Assembly: GCA_017506865.1 (NCBI GenBank)
Contig: JAFCMP010000290.1
Location: forward strand, 1-64,000
Length of the DNA: 64,000 nt
Reading direction: 5' to 3'
DNA from: Tribonema minus
Lineage: Eukaryota > Sar > Xanthophyceae > Tribonematales > Tribonemataceae
Made by a program: the position numbers and the translations under genes. The first letter of the stretch is position 1, and each line of letters opens with the position of its first letter. Below are positions 1 through 10,955 of the stretch, piece after piece. The notes below the pieces were generated by a model. That model worked only from the letters and a program-made list of their open reading frames with translations. It was not told the origin of the DNA and ran no database searches.

Positions 1-11
1 GGAGAAGAAGC

Positions 12-3000
12 TTGACTCGGAAGTTAATCATGTCAGTACACAGTGCACAGAGTGGTTTGGAGAGCGAAGGAGGGTTGCAGTCGATTGTTCGAGGTCAGCG
101 ACGAACAGGTTCAATTGCTGGCTCTATAACCACTTCAATCAATTCTGCTCGCCTGGCACGGGCAGAGGCTTTGGTGGATGCTGCACCGTTGAAAGGGCGT
201 TCAGTGTACCGTGAAGGGGAGCCCCTGACAGCAGGCATACATCAGGTTGCTCGTAGAGCCATAACAACGGCTTGGTACGAATACCCTGCAGGCTATTTGG
301 CAGCTCACTTGCAGTACTCACATGCCCGTCGTGAAAGCCTGTGGACAATCAACGAGCGACGTGCATTGTTCGAAGGAGAAGTACCACACTCTGGTGAGCT
401 GGTTGTAGTGTGGTTTGGAAGAAATGACAAACTCGTAGGCCGTATGGGTGTGGTTGCGAAGCGTGATGGCGAAGTGTATGCAACACGTCTGCATGCGGAT
501 GACGAGACGCTGGGTGAGGAGTGGGAAGTAAAGCTGCTGGAGGGAGCGGAGAAGAACTACTCAGTTTGGCGACCCTCGGGTTACGAATTGGCATTATGGC
601 ATGACATGCATGCACCAACTGTTAAAGGCAAGGCAGGCAAGTTGGATAAGGTGCATCTGGTGCAGGTGGCGCCAGCCTGGTGCCAGCCGATGGGCCGCTT
701 CAGCAGGGCTCACGCGCTGATGGATTATGTTGTGGTCAGGAAAGTTGTGAGTGCAGAGGTCTGTCAAGTGGCGGCTCATCGACTAACCCCTTGCATCATG
801 CCTGTCAACGCCCCGGTACGCTGCAAGATCACCACTCAGTGGGAGGATTGTAGGATGGCACAAGACTTCTTGAGCACTAACACAGAGGTAGATGAGGCCA
901 ATGTGTTCGACCCGCTCTTTCGCGTCAGGACGGAGGCTGGGGATGTAGTGTATGATGTGCCTGCCTCGCGCGTCGCAAACTGCACGACACCTTACTGGAT
1001 CATGCCCGTGACGCCTTCGCACCCACCAGTCAACCCTCTCATTTGGGGCAAGGATGCAGGCCCACTGCTCTCTGACTATCTGCCGCTCAGCAAAGGGCAG
1101 ATGGTGGGGCTCGATGCTCCTCCACCACCTCTGGACTTTCAGGTCCCGGTGGATGTTGTGACCGGGAGGTTTGTGCCGCACACTTTGCATGAGAATGCGA
1201 TAGGTCGTGCCGCAGTGCCTCGCTACGTGGAGGGCAATCCGCGGGGGGCGGATCTGGCCCAGTTACAGCAGCAGCAAGAAGAGGCACAGCAGTTGCTGCA
1301 GCAGCAGCAGCAGCAGCAGCAGCAGTTGCTGTTGCAGCAGCAGTTGCAGCAGCAGCAGCAGTTGTTGCAGCAGCAGCAGCAGGAGGAACAGCAGCAGCAG
1401 CAGTTGTTGCAGCAGCAGCAGCAGCTGTCACAACGAGAAGAGGAAGAACAGCAGCGGCTGCAGTTGCAGCAACGTCAAGTTGAGCAACAGCAGGAGTTGC
1501 AGTTGCAGCAGCAGTTGCAGTTGCAGCAGCAGCAGTTGCACCGTCTTGAACAGCAGGTGATGTTGCAGCAACAGCAGCTACAGCATCAGGTTGAGCAGGG
1601 GCACCAGCAGCGCCCATCCGAGGTGCCGCAGCAGCCGCAGCTGGCAGTCCCAATGGAACAGTCAGCGCAAGAAACAAGAGTTGAAGTTGGGTCTCACTCT
1701 AGCAGGGCAGTTGTGCGCAGTGTAGACGAGGAAGATGAGTCATCTGCAGTGATTCCTCGCCTGATGGCACCGCGGGCTCTCAAAGGCGTGTCACATGCAA
1801 CGCTATACTTCTTGGATGACCCCCCAGAGACTGGTTTGGAGTACAAGAATGCGGAGAACAAGGCAGTCAACCATGAGCTGATTACATGCATGATGAGCGA
1901 ATGGCTCAACTCGCTGGCGGCACGTGTGTCATTCGAAGGGGTCCAACGAATACCCGACGGCAACTCTAGTAACCGCACTTGCCCCTCATACGTGCCACTA
2001 ATGCTGCAATATTGCCTCTCTGCTGAGCTGCGAAGGGAAATCACGAAATGGATCAGTGAGAAGCAGGCCAACAGCAATCTGTCTGGACAGCAGGTCAAGG
2101 CCCTGCATACACGATTGACAGACCTGTACAGTGACTCTATGCAGAGAAGTAGGGCCGCAAGCAGGCTGGAGCAGCTGCGCCTGGAGGCAGGGGTAGGTGT
2201 CAAAGTGTTTCTGTTGGACTTTGAGAAGGTCCTGGAGTACACATTGCATCCGCAGGAACGCGGCGGAGCGCTTCTCAAGGACAAATATGTGCGCAAGCTC
2301 ATTGAAGTCATAGGCAGATCTCGTGAGGCCAGACCCAGAGCAGAGAAGTTCATGGAAAAGTTGGTGGCATTCCGTGTGACACTTGAGGCAGGTGAGGCCT
2401 GTGAGGTGTCAACAGAGGCTATCAAAAGACGGTTACACACGGTAGAGAGTGTAATGGCAGCAAGCAAGGGCATGTCAGTGAGAGCATATCTGGCGAATGA
2501 GGCAGGTAAGAAGTCAGACAAGAAGAGCTCTCTCGCTTTTGCGCTTGAGGAAGGATCAGAGTCGGAGGCGGGAAACGGTAGTGACGGCGCCATGGGGGCT
2601 GATGCTCTGGCCATTCAGGGCAGCAGCGGCGCCACGTTGACAACTCCTACGCCATCGAACAGCTCAGGTATATCGTTGGAAAGTGCCTTGCAGCGCCTTG
2701 AAATGCACCAACAGCAGCAGGCCAGTGACATCAATCAACGTTTGGATACACTGGTGCGCCTATATGAACGCACCTCACAACCTGCTCTGGCGCCCAATCG
2801 GCCATTTTACGGGCCATACGGGCAAGCGCAGTCCAACAGGTCAGGCTTTGGGGGGGGGTACGGTCGCGGAGGCTTTGGTGGCAACAACAGCGGCAGTGGC
2901 CAGGGGCAGAGGCCAAGTGGCGGTTACATGGGCAATGGCGGCAGCGGTGGACGTATTGCAAACAACTTTGCGTTTGACCCCGCTTCTGTGTCTCCCGCGA

Positions 3001-4433
3001 TGATGCAGGCCGCGCTAGCCATGATGTACGGTGCTTCCGCCTTGCCACCAACAGTGCACTACACTAGCAACGATGACGACGCCTGTTACCCCTTCTCAGC
3101 GGGAGCATTCTTCGCGCAGGACCCGTCCATTGGAGGTGTGTGTCTGACGTGCGACCCTCAGCAATTCTCTCAGTGCTGTTGCCTAGGCCCAGGTGATGAC
3201 ATTGCCGAAGTAAGCTGCATGATCTGCATTACAGGTGCTGGCGATGTGAACGGCCCTAGGCCACGCTCAACAGTGCTCATGGTGCAGGCAACGGTCCACA
3301 GAATCATGCCCGCCATCGTGTACCTGGACTCATGTGCTGGGTGCAACGTGATGCAGTTCCGCGCATACTGTCTGCTGTTGCGTAAGCTGCGCGACAATGC
3401 GGACACTGCTCAGCAGGCACTACGTCTTGAGCAATCGCAGCGACCACCAATCTTCAAGGCAATACGCGGCGTGGGCAGGCACTTGGTCGCAGTGATGTTC
3501 ATGGTCACGGTTGAAGTTGAAGTTGCAGGGGTCACGGAACAAGTTGATTTTCACGTCAGCAACCAAATTGACCCCCAATTCCTAATCAGCTTCACTACAA
3601 TCAGCAAGATGCGCTTGGACATCCTCACTAGCCGCACTCCTGCCATAGTGCAGCACCCCGACATGCCTACAAAGGGGGTCAAGTCCCTAAGCCCGGATGA
3701 AGTAGCTACGATGCGTGATTCGTGGCGCCAAGGCGCTGGGGGCATCAAAGGAGGTGGTAGTGGCCCTCAGACAGCACTGCACACTGCTTTGCAATGGGGG
3801 TCTGACGGGTCAGCGTCGGCGCCTGACACGTTGAAGTTTGAGTTTGGAGCACTGCCTGCAGATTTGCTCGACGCGCCACTCACACAGGATGGAGAGCCGG
3901 GGCCAAAGTTTGTGCTTGGAACAGGAGTAGGTGCGGAGAAAGTACAAGTACAACCACCCATTGACCTCGACAATGAGCAGGATGAGCGTGTTGTGAGCGT
4001 GGAAGCACTGCCGAAAACAGGCTGGGAGACTGACGTGTCATGTCCGTGTTGGCGCACTGACAAGACTGTTGAAGTAGAGTCAGTGTACTCTGATTCCGAT
4101 GCAAGCAGCGCAGAGTTGGTGGATGACTATGTGCAAGCAACTGACTGGTCGGAAAGTGATGATGATGACACAGACTTGACTTCTGATTCAGAAGCAGACT
4201 ACCCCTCAGACAGTGAGACAGAGATTTGTGTAGCTGCCTCAGAGCTCACTGAGAACAGGCGCTTGGGCTGCTACAACAAAAAGGGGGGGTCAGACTGGGT
4301 GCTGGAGAATTGCCATGTCGATCGCTGGTCTCAGATCTCGGCAGTTGAACATGGTGAGTACCCAAACGTAGAGCAAATGCTGGTACCTAACCTAAAGGTG
4401 GTAGACCTGGGGGGGGGATTGGCAGCTCCGTAA
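12..4433 (+). CDS. Gag-like polyprotein with Gln-rich region and retropepsin-like domain
   Basis: One long open frame of about 1473 codons; the first ATG is at 30, and the true start may lie left of the window. Nucleotides 1262-1620 encode a Gln-rich tract built on CAG and TTG repeats. A Gly/Arg/Asn-rich stretch follows at about 2840-2960, in the place where a nucleocapsid would bind nucleic acid, but I see no clear CCHC knuckle. An aspartic-protease-like motif, YLDSCAG, begins at 3321 (Asp codon 3327). It is followed by a hydrophobic strand pattern and a second Gly-rich turn, as in retropepsins. The C terminus is acidic. The last residues, VVDLGGG, are the start of the methyltransferase motif I that continues in the next frame, so this product is probably extended by a -1 frameshift. 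The N-terminal 400 residues match no family I recognise. Confidence 0.75.
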   Translation: MTRKLIMSVHSAQSGLESEGGLQSIVRGQRRTGSIAGSITTSINSARLARAEALVDAAPLKGRSVYREGEPLTAGIHQVARRAITTAWYEYPAGYLAAHLQYSHARRESLWTINERRALFEGEVPHSGELVVVWFGRNDKLVGRMGVVAKRDGEVYATRLHADDETLGEEWEVKLLEGAEKNYSVWRPSGYELALWHDMHAPTVKGKAGKLDKVHLVQVAPAWCQPMGRFSRAHALMDYVVVRKVVSAEVCQVAAHRLTPCIMPVNAPVRCKITTQWEDCRMAQDFLSTNTEVDEANVFDPLFRVRTEAGDVVYDVPASRVANCTTPYWIMPVTPSHPPVNPLIWGKDAGPLLSDYLPLSKGQMVGLDAPPPPLDFQVPVDVVTGRFVPHTLHENAIGRAAVPRYVEGNPRGADLAQLQQQQEEAQQLLQQQQQQQQQLLLQQQLQQQQQLLQQQQQEEQQQQQLLQQQQQLSQREEEEQQRLQLQQRQVEQQQELQLQQQLQLQQQQLHRLEQQVMLQQQQLQHQVEQGHQQRPSEVPQQPQLAVPMEQSAQETRVEVGSHSSRAVVRSVDEEDESSAVIPRLMAPRALKGVSHATLYFLDDPPETGLEYKNAENKAVNHELITCMMSEWLNSLAARVSFEGVQRIPDGNSSNRTCPSYVPLMLQYCLSAELRREITKWISEKQANSNLSGQQVKALHTRLTDLYSDSMQRSRAASRLEQLRLEAGVGVKVFLLDFEKVLEYTLHPQERGGALLKDKYVRKLIEVIGRSREARPRAEKFMEKLVAFRVTLEAGEACEVSTEAIKRRLHTVESVMAASKGMSVRAYLANEAGKKSDKKSSLAFALEEGSESEAGNGSDGAMGADALAIQGSSGATLTTPTPSNSSGISLESALQRLEMHQQQQASDINQRLDTLVRLYERTSQPALAPNRPFYGPYGQAQSNRSGFGGGYGRGGFGGNNSGSGQGQRPSGGYMGNGGSGGRIANNFAFDPASVSPAMMQAALAMMYGASALPPTVHYTSNDDDACYPFSAGAFFAQDPSIGGVCLTCDPQQFSQCCCLGPGDDIAEVSCMICITGAGDVNGPRPRSTVLMVQATVHRIMPAIVYLDSCAGCNVMQFRAYCLLLRKLRDNADTAQQALRLEQSQRPPIFKAIRGVGRHLVAVMFMVTVEVEVAGVTEQVDFHVSNQIDPQFLISFTTISKMRLDILTSRTPAIVQHPDMPTKGVKSLSPDEVATMRDSWRQGAGGIKGGGSGPQTALHTALQWGSDGSASAPDTLKFEFGALPADLLDAPLTQDGEPGPKFVLGTGVGAEKVQVQPPIDLDNEQDERVVSVEALPKTGWETDVSCPCWRTDKTVEVESVYSDSDASSAELVDDYVQATDWSESDDDDTDLTSDSEADYPSDSETEICVAASELTENRRLGCYNKKGGSDWVLENCHVDRWSQISAVEHGEYPNVEQMLVPNLKVVDLGGGLAAP

Positions 4434-4435
4434 TG
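4409..4435 (+). promoter_or_regulatory. Candidate -1 frameshift site between the two retrotransposon frames
   Basis: Nine G (4409-4417) precede ATT. The zero frame reads ctg ggg ggg gga ttg and stops at TAA 4431-4433; an ATG at 4433 overlaps that stop. G GGG GGA (4412-4418) has the form of a -1 slippery heptamer. Slipping back one base gives DLGGGIGSSVMG, which restores the expected length and glycine pattern of methyltransferase motif I across the boundary. A single-base error or mutation in the G run would look the same. Confidence 0.5.
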
Positions 4436-5890
4436 GGTGCAATAATGGGGGGAGCACAAGTGGCAATGGCAGTAGAGACCAGTGAAGACTTCGCCAAAGT
4501 TTTTCGTGCATCTCACCCCACGGTTCCTACGCTTATAGGGGACTACACCTCTGATGAAGTGTGGGACAAGATAGTCGAGCTGGACCCAGATCTGGTGACC
4601 GCAAGCACCACACCACAGCTGGTGCACAAGGCTGTACAGAAGGGAGTGAAGCGACTCTTAATTGAAAATGCGCCAGAGCTGGGGCTGACTGTCAGTGGAG
4701 TTCTCGCGTTGGAGGCAGCGCTCAACGCAGGTTATCACATATTGTCATTTGAGCTCTCGGGTGAAAACCTGGGGTTCCCTAACCTGCGCAACCGAGTGTT
4801 CCTCCTCATGATGAAGGGTGATCAGAGTGTGGTGGACGCGCTCCAGCGCGTGGCTCACAAGGTGGAGCGCGCAAAGCATAAGGACAAGCACGAACTGCAG
4901 ATCAACCCCATGGAGATGTGGGGTGTCACTAACCCAGTGTTTGTGCTGCCACCTCGCAATGCCACAGCGCGCTGGACGCATGAGATGACGCGCAGTGTAC
5001 CAACCCTTGTTGCGCGTCACTTTCATGCATTCCGTGAACCATCAGACAGTGACATGCGAAAGGGGGACACGCAGTACAATGCCACTCAACGCTATGCTCC
5101 ATCGCAGGCAGACTTACTGCGGGCCAATGGTCTGTGGTGGCTCAAGGTGCCACCAGGCATCACACAGTCAACACTGGCGAAGGGCAGTGGTCAGATACTG
5201 CTTGCCCCAGTGATGTCATTCATCATTCGCACTCTGCGTACAGAGCCGGTGCTGTTCGACTTGCAGCGCCAGCAGGCACCCATACCGCCTCGCATGATCG
5301 AGGATGGTTTGTTTGTGCAGACCTTGGGTCCCTATGACCTCCCTGACGACCACCCACAGGGAGGCACCTCAGTGGGGCCTGTCCTCGTATCACAACACCT
5401 GCAAGGCATGCCTTTCCTGCGCAAGTTGAAGTACAAGCAGGGCTTCGCGATGGGGGCGGCGAACCACAACCGGGAGCCAGGGCCGCAGCCCTCCACAGCA
5501 GACCACGCCAAGAAGACCGCCTGCGAGACCAGCGCGCAAGCATCAGCCAGCAACTCCACGAGCGAAGGTGACGAGACAAGCACCGACAGCGGCGAAGCCG
5601 GTGGTGATGACGAGGATGGCCATCGTAGCGGCGGGGCGCGCACGCCAGGTAAGCTGACAATGATGGAAGCATACACCATAGCGATGGACCATGCAGATGA
5701 GCGCTTTGGCAAGAATCAAGTGTCAGACAACCCTGAGTTGGCCGCTGCCGCCGAAACAGAACTACCAGGATGGGACAACATTGTGTTGGTTGCAGAGCAA
5801 GGGGCTGTTCGACTTGCAGCGCCAGCAGGCACCCATACCGCCTCGCATGATCGAGGATGGTTTGTTTGTGCAGACCTTGGGTCCCTATGA
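4433..5890 (+). CDS. C5 cytosine methyltransferase-like domain, start of the Pol frame (interrupted)
   Basis: The first 270 codons resemble a compact C5 DNA methyltransferase. Motif I enters from the previous frame; MAVE at codons 12-15 fits the acidic end of motif II. TASTTPQ (codons 56-62) is where the catalytic PPCQ loop is expected, but Pro-Cys is absent. IENAPEL (78-84) fits the ENV motif, GFPNLRNRVFLL (114-125) fits motif VIII (Q-x-R-x-R region), and a Gly-rich stretch near 250-262 fits motif X. A disordered acidic region follows. After 5803 the frame enters the second copy of a 553-bp duplication in the wrong phase and ends after 28 aberrant codons. Without the duplication the frame would run on to 10862. 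Assignment rests on motif order and spacing; the family is likely, enzymatic activity is not. Confidence 0.6.
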   Translation: MGAIMGGAQVAMAVETSEDFAKVFRASHPTVPTLIGDYTSDEVWDKIVELDPDLVTASTTPQLVHKAVQKGVKRLLIENAPELGLTVSGVLALEAALNAGYHILSFELSGENLGFPNLRNRVFLLMMKGDQSVVDALQRVAHKVERAKHKDKHELQINPMEMWGVTNPVFVLPPRNATARWTHEMTRSVPTLVARHFHAFREPSDSDMRKGDTQYNATQRYAPSQADLLRANGLWWLKVPPGITQSTLAKGSGQILLAPVMSFIIRTLRTEPVLFDLQRQQAPIPPRMIEDGLFVQTLGPYDLPDDHPQGGTSVGPVLVSQHLQGMPFLRKLKYKQGFAMGAANHNREPGPQPSTADHAKKTACETSAQASASNSTSEGDETSTDSGEAGGDDEDGHRSGGARTPGKLTMMEAYTIAMDHADERFGKNQVSDNPELAAAAETELPGWDNIVLVAEQGAVRLAAPAGTHTASHDRGWFVCADLGSL

Positions 5891-6356
5891 CCTCCCTGAC
5901 GACCACCCACAGGGAGGCACCTCAGTGGGGCCTGTCCTCGTATCACAACACCTGCAAGGCATGCCTTTCCTGCGCAAGTTGAAGTACAAGCAGGGCTTCG
6001 CGATGGGGGCGGCGAACCACAACCGGGAGCCAGGGCCGCAGCCCTCCACAGCAGACCACGCCAAGAAGACCGCCTGCGAGACCAGCGCGCAAGCATCAGC
6101 CAGCAACTCCACGAGCGAAGGTGACGAGACAAGCACCGACAGCGGCGAAGCCGGTGGTGATGACGAGGATGGCCATCGTAGCGGCGGGGCGCGCACGCCA
6201 GGTAAGCTGACAATGATGGAAGCATACACCATAGCGATGGACCATGCAGATGAGCGCTTTGGCAAGAATCAAGTGTCAGACAACCCTGAGTTGGCCGCTG
6301 CCGCCGAAACAGAACTACCAGGATGGGACAACATTGTGTTGGTTGCAGAGCAAGGG
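5251..6356 (+). repeat. 553-bp direct tandem duplication inside Pol
   Basis: Copy 1 is 5251-5803 and copy 2 is 5804-6356. I saw no differences between them by eye. GCTG occurs at the start, at the junction and just after the end, a 4-base microhomology. The period 553 equals 3x184+1, so the second copy shifts the downstream frame by one base. The duplicated segment encodes the acidic linker between the methyltransferase-like and reverse transcriptase regions. Confidence 0.95.
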
Positions 6357-9300
6357 GCTGCTTTGCAAAAACAAGCTACTGTCTATATAGCCAAGAAGTA
6401 CCCCGTCTCAGAAGCTACAGCGGATGGAATTGCAGTTGTGGTGACTTGGACTGGTGACGCACCACCGGGGAACTATGTGCTCGAAGGGGCAATTGACCCA
6501 CGGGGGCATTGGGCTGTGCGGCGGCAGCGAGTGTTGGTAGAGGAGGGCATGCACACCAGCACTATAAATCTCACTATTGTCAAGCGTACCGGTAAGCTGA
6601 AACCGGGCGTCAAGCTTGGGCACTTGCACTTGCTAGATGAGGATTTGTGGAAGCGACAATCACACAGATGTGAAGTGGAAACCACACGGAGCTTAATAGC
6701 ACTGACTTCAGTACAGGAGAAAGACGAGAAACAGCAGTTGCTAGAAAAGCGCTTGACGGCGATCAAAGCGAGGATAGCACAGATAGAGCGCAATGATCGT
6801 CTAGCCACGGTTTGCTTCATGGTTGCTGCTGGTTATGTGACACCAGCTGAGGCGCAAGCGGAGGCGCCAAATGTCATTTCGGGAACGGCAGCAGAGGCTC
6901 TGTTTGCTGAGAGCTGCGACGTAGGTTGGGGGTGTGGAGCACAGGTGAACCCTACTTCAACGTCAACTACTTCAACTAGCAGCATGGCAGACAAAGTCAA
7001 TTCGGCTAAGTTAAACCCAGTCTCTGATTCACGAGTGCAAACATTGAGTGTAGAGGAGCCCCACGCAGACAAGATAGTGCACAAGGCGCGGCCCCCCGCA
7101 GAACCGCCGCCGCCAAATGCTCCTTGCACTGCCGTCCCTGAAACTCACAATAAACCAAAAAAGGAAGCGAAGGTTGATGTAGAATCGCAACCTGGTGTTG
7201 GTGCTGACTCATCTGCAGCTCAAGAGTGTACGGACGATGAAGCAGTGCAACGGGCACGGGAGCTGGAATGGCTTGCCGCGTTCCGTGTTGGGGAATTGGA
7301 ACACTTGACGGAAGTTCAACGAATGCAGTTGACAGATTTGCTTCGCAAAATGGCACGTAAGGGGATCTTCTCACATGATGGTAGGCCAGGAAAAGTGTCG
7401 TTGGTCCGCCACCATATTGATGTTGGAGATGCTAGGCCTGTGCGTTCCAGATTGCGAAAGTATAGTCTGAAAGAACTTGAAGTTTTATGGAAGGAAATTG
7501 ACTTCTTGTTGAAGAAGGGCGTGATTGAGCCGTCAAATTCACCCTGGAACTCTCCTCTCATGATAATACCAAAGCCAGACGGTGGTATGAGAGTTGTGCA
7601 GGATTTGAGGGCGGTTAATCAAGCAGTGAAAGAGCGTGGTGGCGGTCAGGATGGGTTTCCGCTGCCGCGCATAGATGAGGTGCACTCAGTGTTGAATGGC
7701 TCTGAGTGGTTTAGCTCTATGGACGCGGTTGCTGGATTTTGGCATGTTGAATTGGACAGAGAATCCAGACCAATAACGGCTTTTCAAACCAAATGGGGGT
7801 GCTATCAATGGAAGGTGGGACCTATGGGGCTTATGAACATGCCATCTACTTTTCAGCGTCTAATGCAGCTTGCTATGGGGCATGATGCGCTGTGGGTGTA
7901 CGCCCTGGTGTACATTGACGATATTCTGGTTTTCAGCAAAACCTTCAAAGAGCACATGAAGCACTTGGAGATAGTGTTGAGCCGACTGCTCTCAGTAGGC
8001 ATAAAGCTGAAGCCGTCCAAGTGTCACTTCGCCATGCGGGAGGTCAAATTTCTGGGTCATGTCGTAGATGCCCAGGGCAAGCGCGTTGATCCATCAAAAG
8101 TAGAGGCAATTGAGAAGATACCTTTGCCCTCTGACCTTCATGATGTGCGTTCCTTTTTGTGTATGGCAGCGTACTACAGGCAGTATATCTCCCATTTTTC
8201 AACAATCACGGAGCCCCTGGTCAACCTTACTCGCAAAGGTGTACCGTTTGAGCTCTCGGATGATTGCATTGCTGCGTGGCAGGTGCTCAAGGAGGCCTTG
8301 AAGACATCCCCTGTTTTAGCACATCCCGATTTGAAAGGCATCCTCAATGGCTCAGTCAAGTTGGTTTTGCAGACTGATGCTTCTGACTATGGACTGGGAG
8401 CGGTGTTAACGCAGATATGCCCCACCAACGGAGAGCACCCGATAGGATACTATAGTCGTACTTTGAAAAGTGCTGAACGCAATTATGGTACTTATGATAG
8501 GGAAGCGCTAGCAGCAATGGAAGGAGTTCACTACTTCAGACAGTTTTTGCACAATGGTAACACGTTCATCCTACAAACTGACCACTCTGCATTGGCGCAC
8601 TTGATGGGTGGCTCAGAACCGCGCACCAAGCGGCAGGAACGTTACATATCAGAACTGCAAGAATACAACATGGACATTGTGCACAGGCCTGGTAGAGAGA
8701 ATGGTAATGCTGACGCCCTCTCGCGTATCAGGGATGGCACTTTCGTCACAGTGTCTGCAGGTGTGGCCTTTTCTAATGATGCAGCGACGACCTCGCAGCA
8801 TGGGGGGATACAGCGGCCAGCACCTGTTCCGGGAAATTTTTCGTCTGTTGTTTTGCCTGCCGCTTGTGAATGTGACGATGCAGCTGGAGTGAAGATAGTG
8901 TCAATCAACATCACAGCAAGCAGGGTGGCTCAGCTGTTCCCAGAAGATGGCGACGAGAACATGGACCTTGAGGCTGAATTGGAGGATGGCCATGAAGACA
9001 TCAACAACAAGGATACAGGTGGCAAAGTAGATGGTAATAGGCAACGACATCGCGCCGTGTTTGAAGCGGGCGACTTGGTATCTTCGCTGAGCAAGGATGC
9101 GGTATTGGGGAAAGTAGCGAAGTACTTGACTACTAGTCTAAGAGCAGGTGGTCCCCCACATGGCCTCTCACCTAGAGAAGTTGAGGATGCTCGCGCATTT
9201 GAGCGCGCTGGCTACTACATGCGCAATGGGAGAATGCATTTTGCTGCTGGTGGCAGGTCCCACAAGACAGGCACAGACTTGCTAGTGGTACCGAAGTCAC

Positions 9301-10862
9301 TAAGAGAGCGCGTGTTTGAGGAATGTCATGATGGTGCGATTGGTGGAGGTCACAGTGGCTTTGCTCGCACATATGACAAAGTGAGGCGCAGGTACTTCTG
9401 GCCTGGCATGTATTCTGATGTTTTCAAGTGGGTGCTGACTTGCCTGGCATGCCAAAAGCGCAAGTCCAAGCGCGATATGCGTGTGCGTGTGCATGGATTT
9501 GGAGATGTAGATCTACAGCATGCGTTTCAATTGGTAGGCTTCGATATTGTGGGACCGCTGCCCAAGACTGCCAGGGGCAACACTTTCATTTTGGTCTTCA
9601 CGGATTACCTGACTAGGTGGCCGGAGGCCTTTGCGATACCTGACAAATCAGCAGTCACTGTTGCGCGTGTCATAGTCAGTGAGATCATACCAAGGCACGG
9701 GTGCCCTCAAATGTTCCTCTGTGACAATGCTAAGGAGTTCAGGGGGTTGCTGATGAAAGAGCTAACTAGGTTAGTGGGCATTGAGCAGCGCTTCACATCC
9801 CCTTACCACCCTGCATGCAATGGTCTCACTGAGCGCACCAACGGCACGCTTGTCAACCTTCTGGCAATGATGGTAGAAGACAATCAGAAGAATTGGGACT
9901 CAGTCTTACCCATGGCTCTTTTCAACCACAGAGCTTGCACAAACACGACGTATGGCATGTCACCGTTTCGCATGTTATATGGGCGTGAGCCCCTGCTGCC
10001 GTTCGAGGCAATGTTGGGAGATCTTCGTGCACCTGAGCTGTCGCGCAGGTGGAAGTCAGCAGCTGAGCACCTGCACGTAATTCATGAGCTCATCAAGGAA
10101 GGACACAGGCTGGTACAGGTGTCACTACAAGAGCAGGAGGAGAGGCTACGGGCGGCGGCAGCGCAGGAGAAAGGGTTTGCTCGTCGCTTTGAACCTGGAG
10201 ATCATGTTCTTGTACACTATCCGCCCGTTCGTAAGGGGCTGAGTAAGAAATTGAAAGCAGAACGCTGGTTGGGTCCATTTGTAGTAGAAAGGCGAATACC
10301 TGGGCTAGACACATATGTTTTGCGGGCGACGCATGCAGGGCAAGTCATGTTGAAGTACATCCACTGTAGTAGGCTGAAGCTGGCTGCTGAGCGACAACTT
10401 GAAGTAGCGGTGCCGCCTCCACCAGATGTACACTTGCCTACGCGTGATCAACAGCATGTGCCCCGTGACCCGGCTGACAGGCCATCAGCGGCTGCAGCAC
10501 CAGCACCACGTGAAAAATGCCCATATGCTAAAGGTGACATCATAAGAGTTTCATTGGCTGCATGGGTAGATGGCTCTGATGATAGTTGTGATGGCTATGT
10601 GGTACACATTGCTTCCAATGGCACGGTGGAATTCATATGCCCGATTGATGCAGCAGAGCCGGATGAGTTGACGGCTCAGCTGCCCTCATTTGCAAACCGC
10701 TATAAAGGTCATGCGACTAAAGGCGACAAGCATCTGGCACGTCTCATCTATACACTGCATCATTCGTCACCGTTCCTTGGCGAGCGCACTGGCAGTTTCT
10801 GGCAGCCCCTTGCAACAGCACCAGCGGTTCGGTTCTGCAATACCATAGTATATGTCAATTAG
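5804..10862 (+). CDS. pol: Pol polyprotein: reverse transcriptase, RNase H, integrase
   Basis: The frame is open from 5691, but only from 5804 is it the natural continuation. Reverse transcriptase spans about 7400-8080, with the motif A Asp in SSMDAVAGFW, GPMGLMNMPSTFQ, and YIDD (7911). RNase H starts at LQTDASDYGLG (about 8370) and includes YDREALA and QTDHSAL. The integrase zinc site ECHDGAIGGGHSG...CLACQ lies at 9320-9460. The catalytic core has Asp in VGFDIVG (about 9540), Asp in LCDNAKEF (about 9720) and Glu in LTERTNG (about 9830), with 35 residues between the last two, as in active integrases. A C-terminal basic region and an unrecognised globular tail (10500-10860) follow; no clear chromodomain was seen. 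All catalytic residues are present, so this half looks recently active, yet the upstream duplication prevents in-frame expression as assembled. Confidence 0.9.
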
Positions 10863-10955
10863 AAATATCCAAGTCTTGTTGTTTGGCAGCGTTCCCTACC
10901 CCGCGCCTTGCGTGCCGCATGTTTCAGGAGGAGTGTCATATGAGGTGAAGACGGA

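Noticed and set aside
1087-1677. Open frames opposite and beside the Gln-rich region giving poly-Ala or poly-Ser products
   Set aside because: They are translations of the CAG repeat in other frames and have no independent signal.
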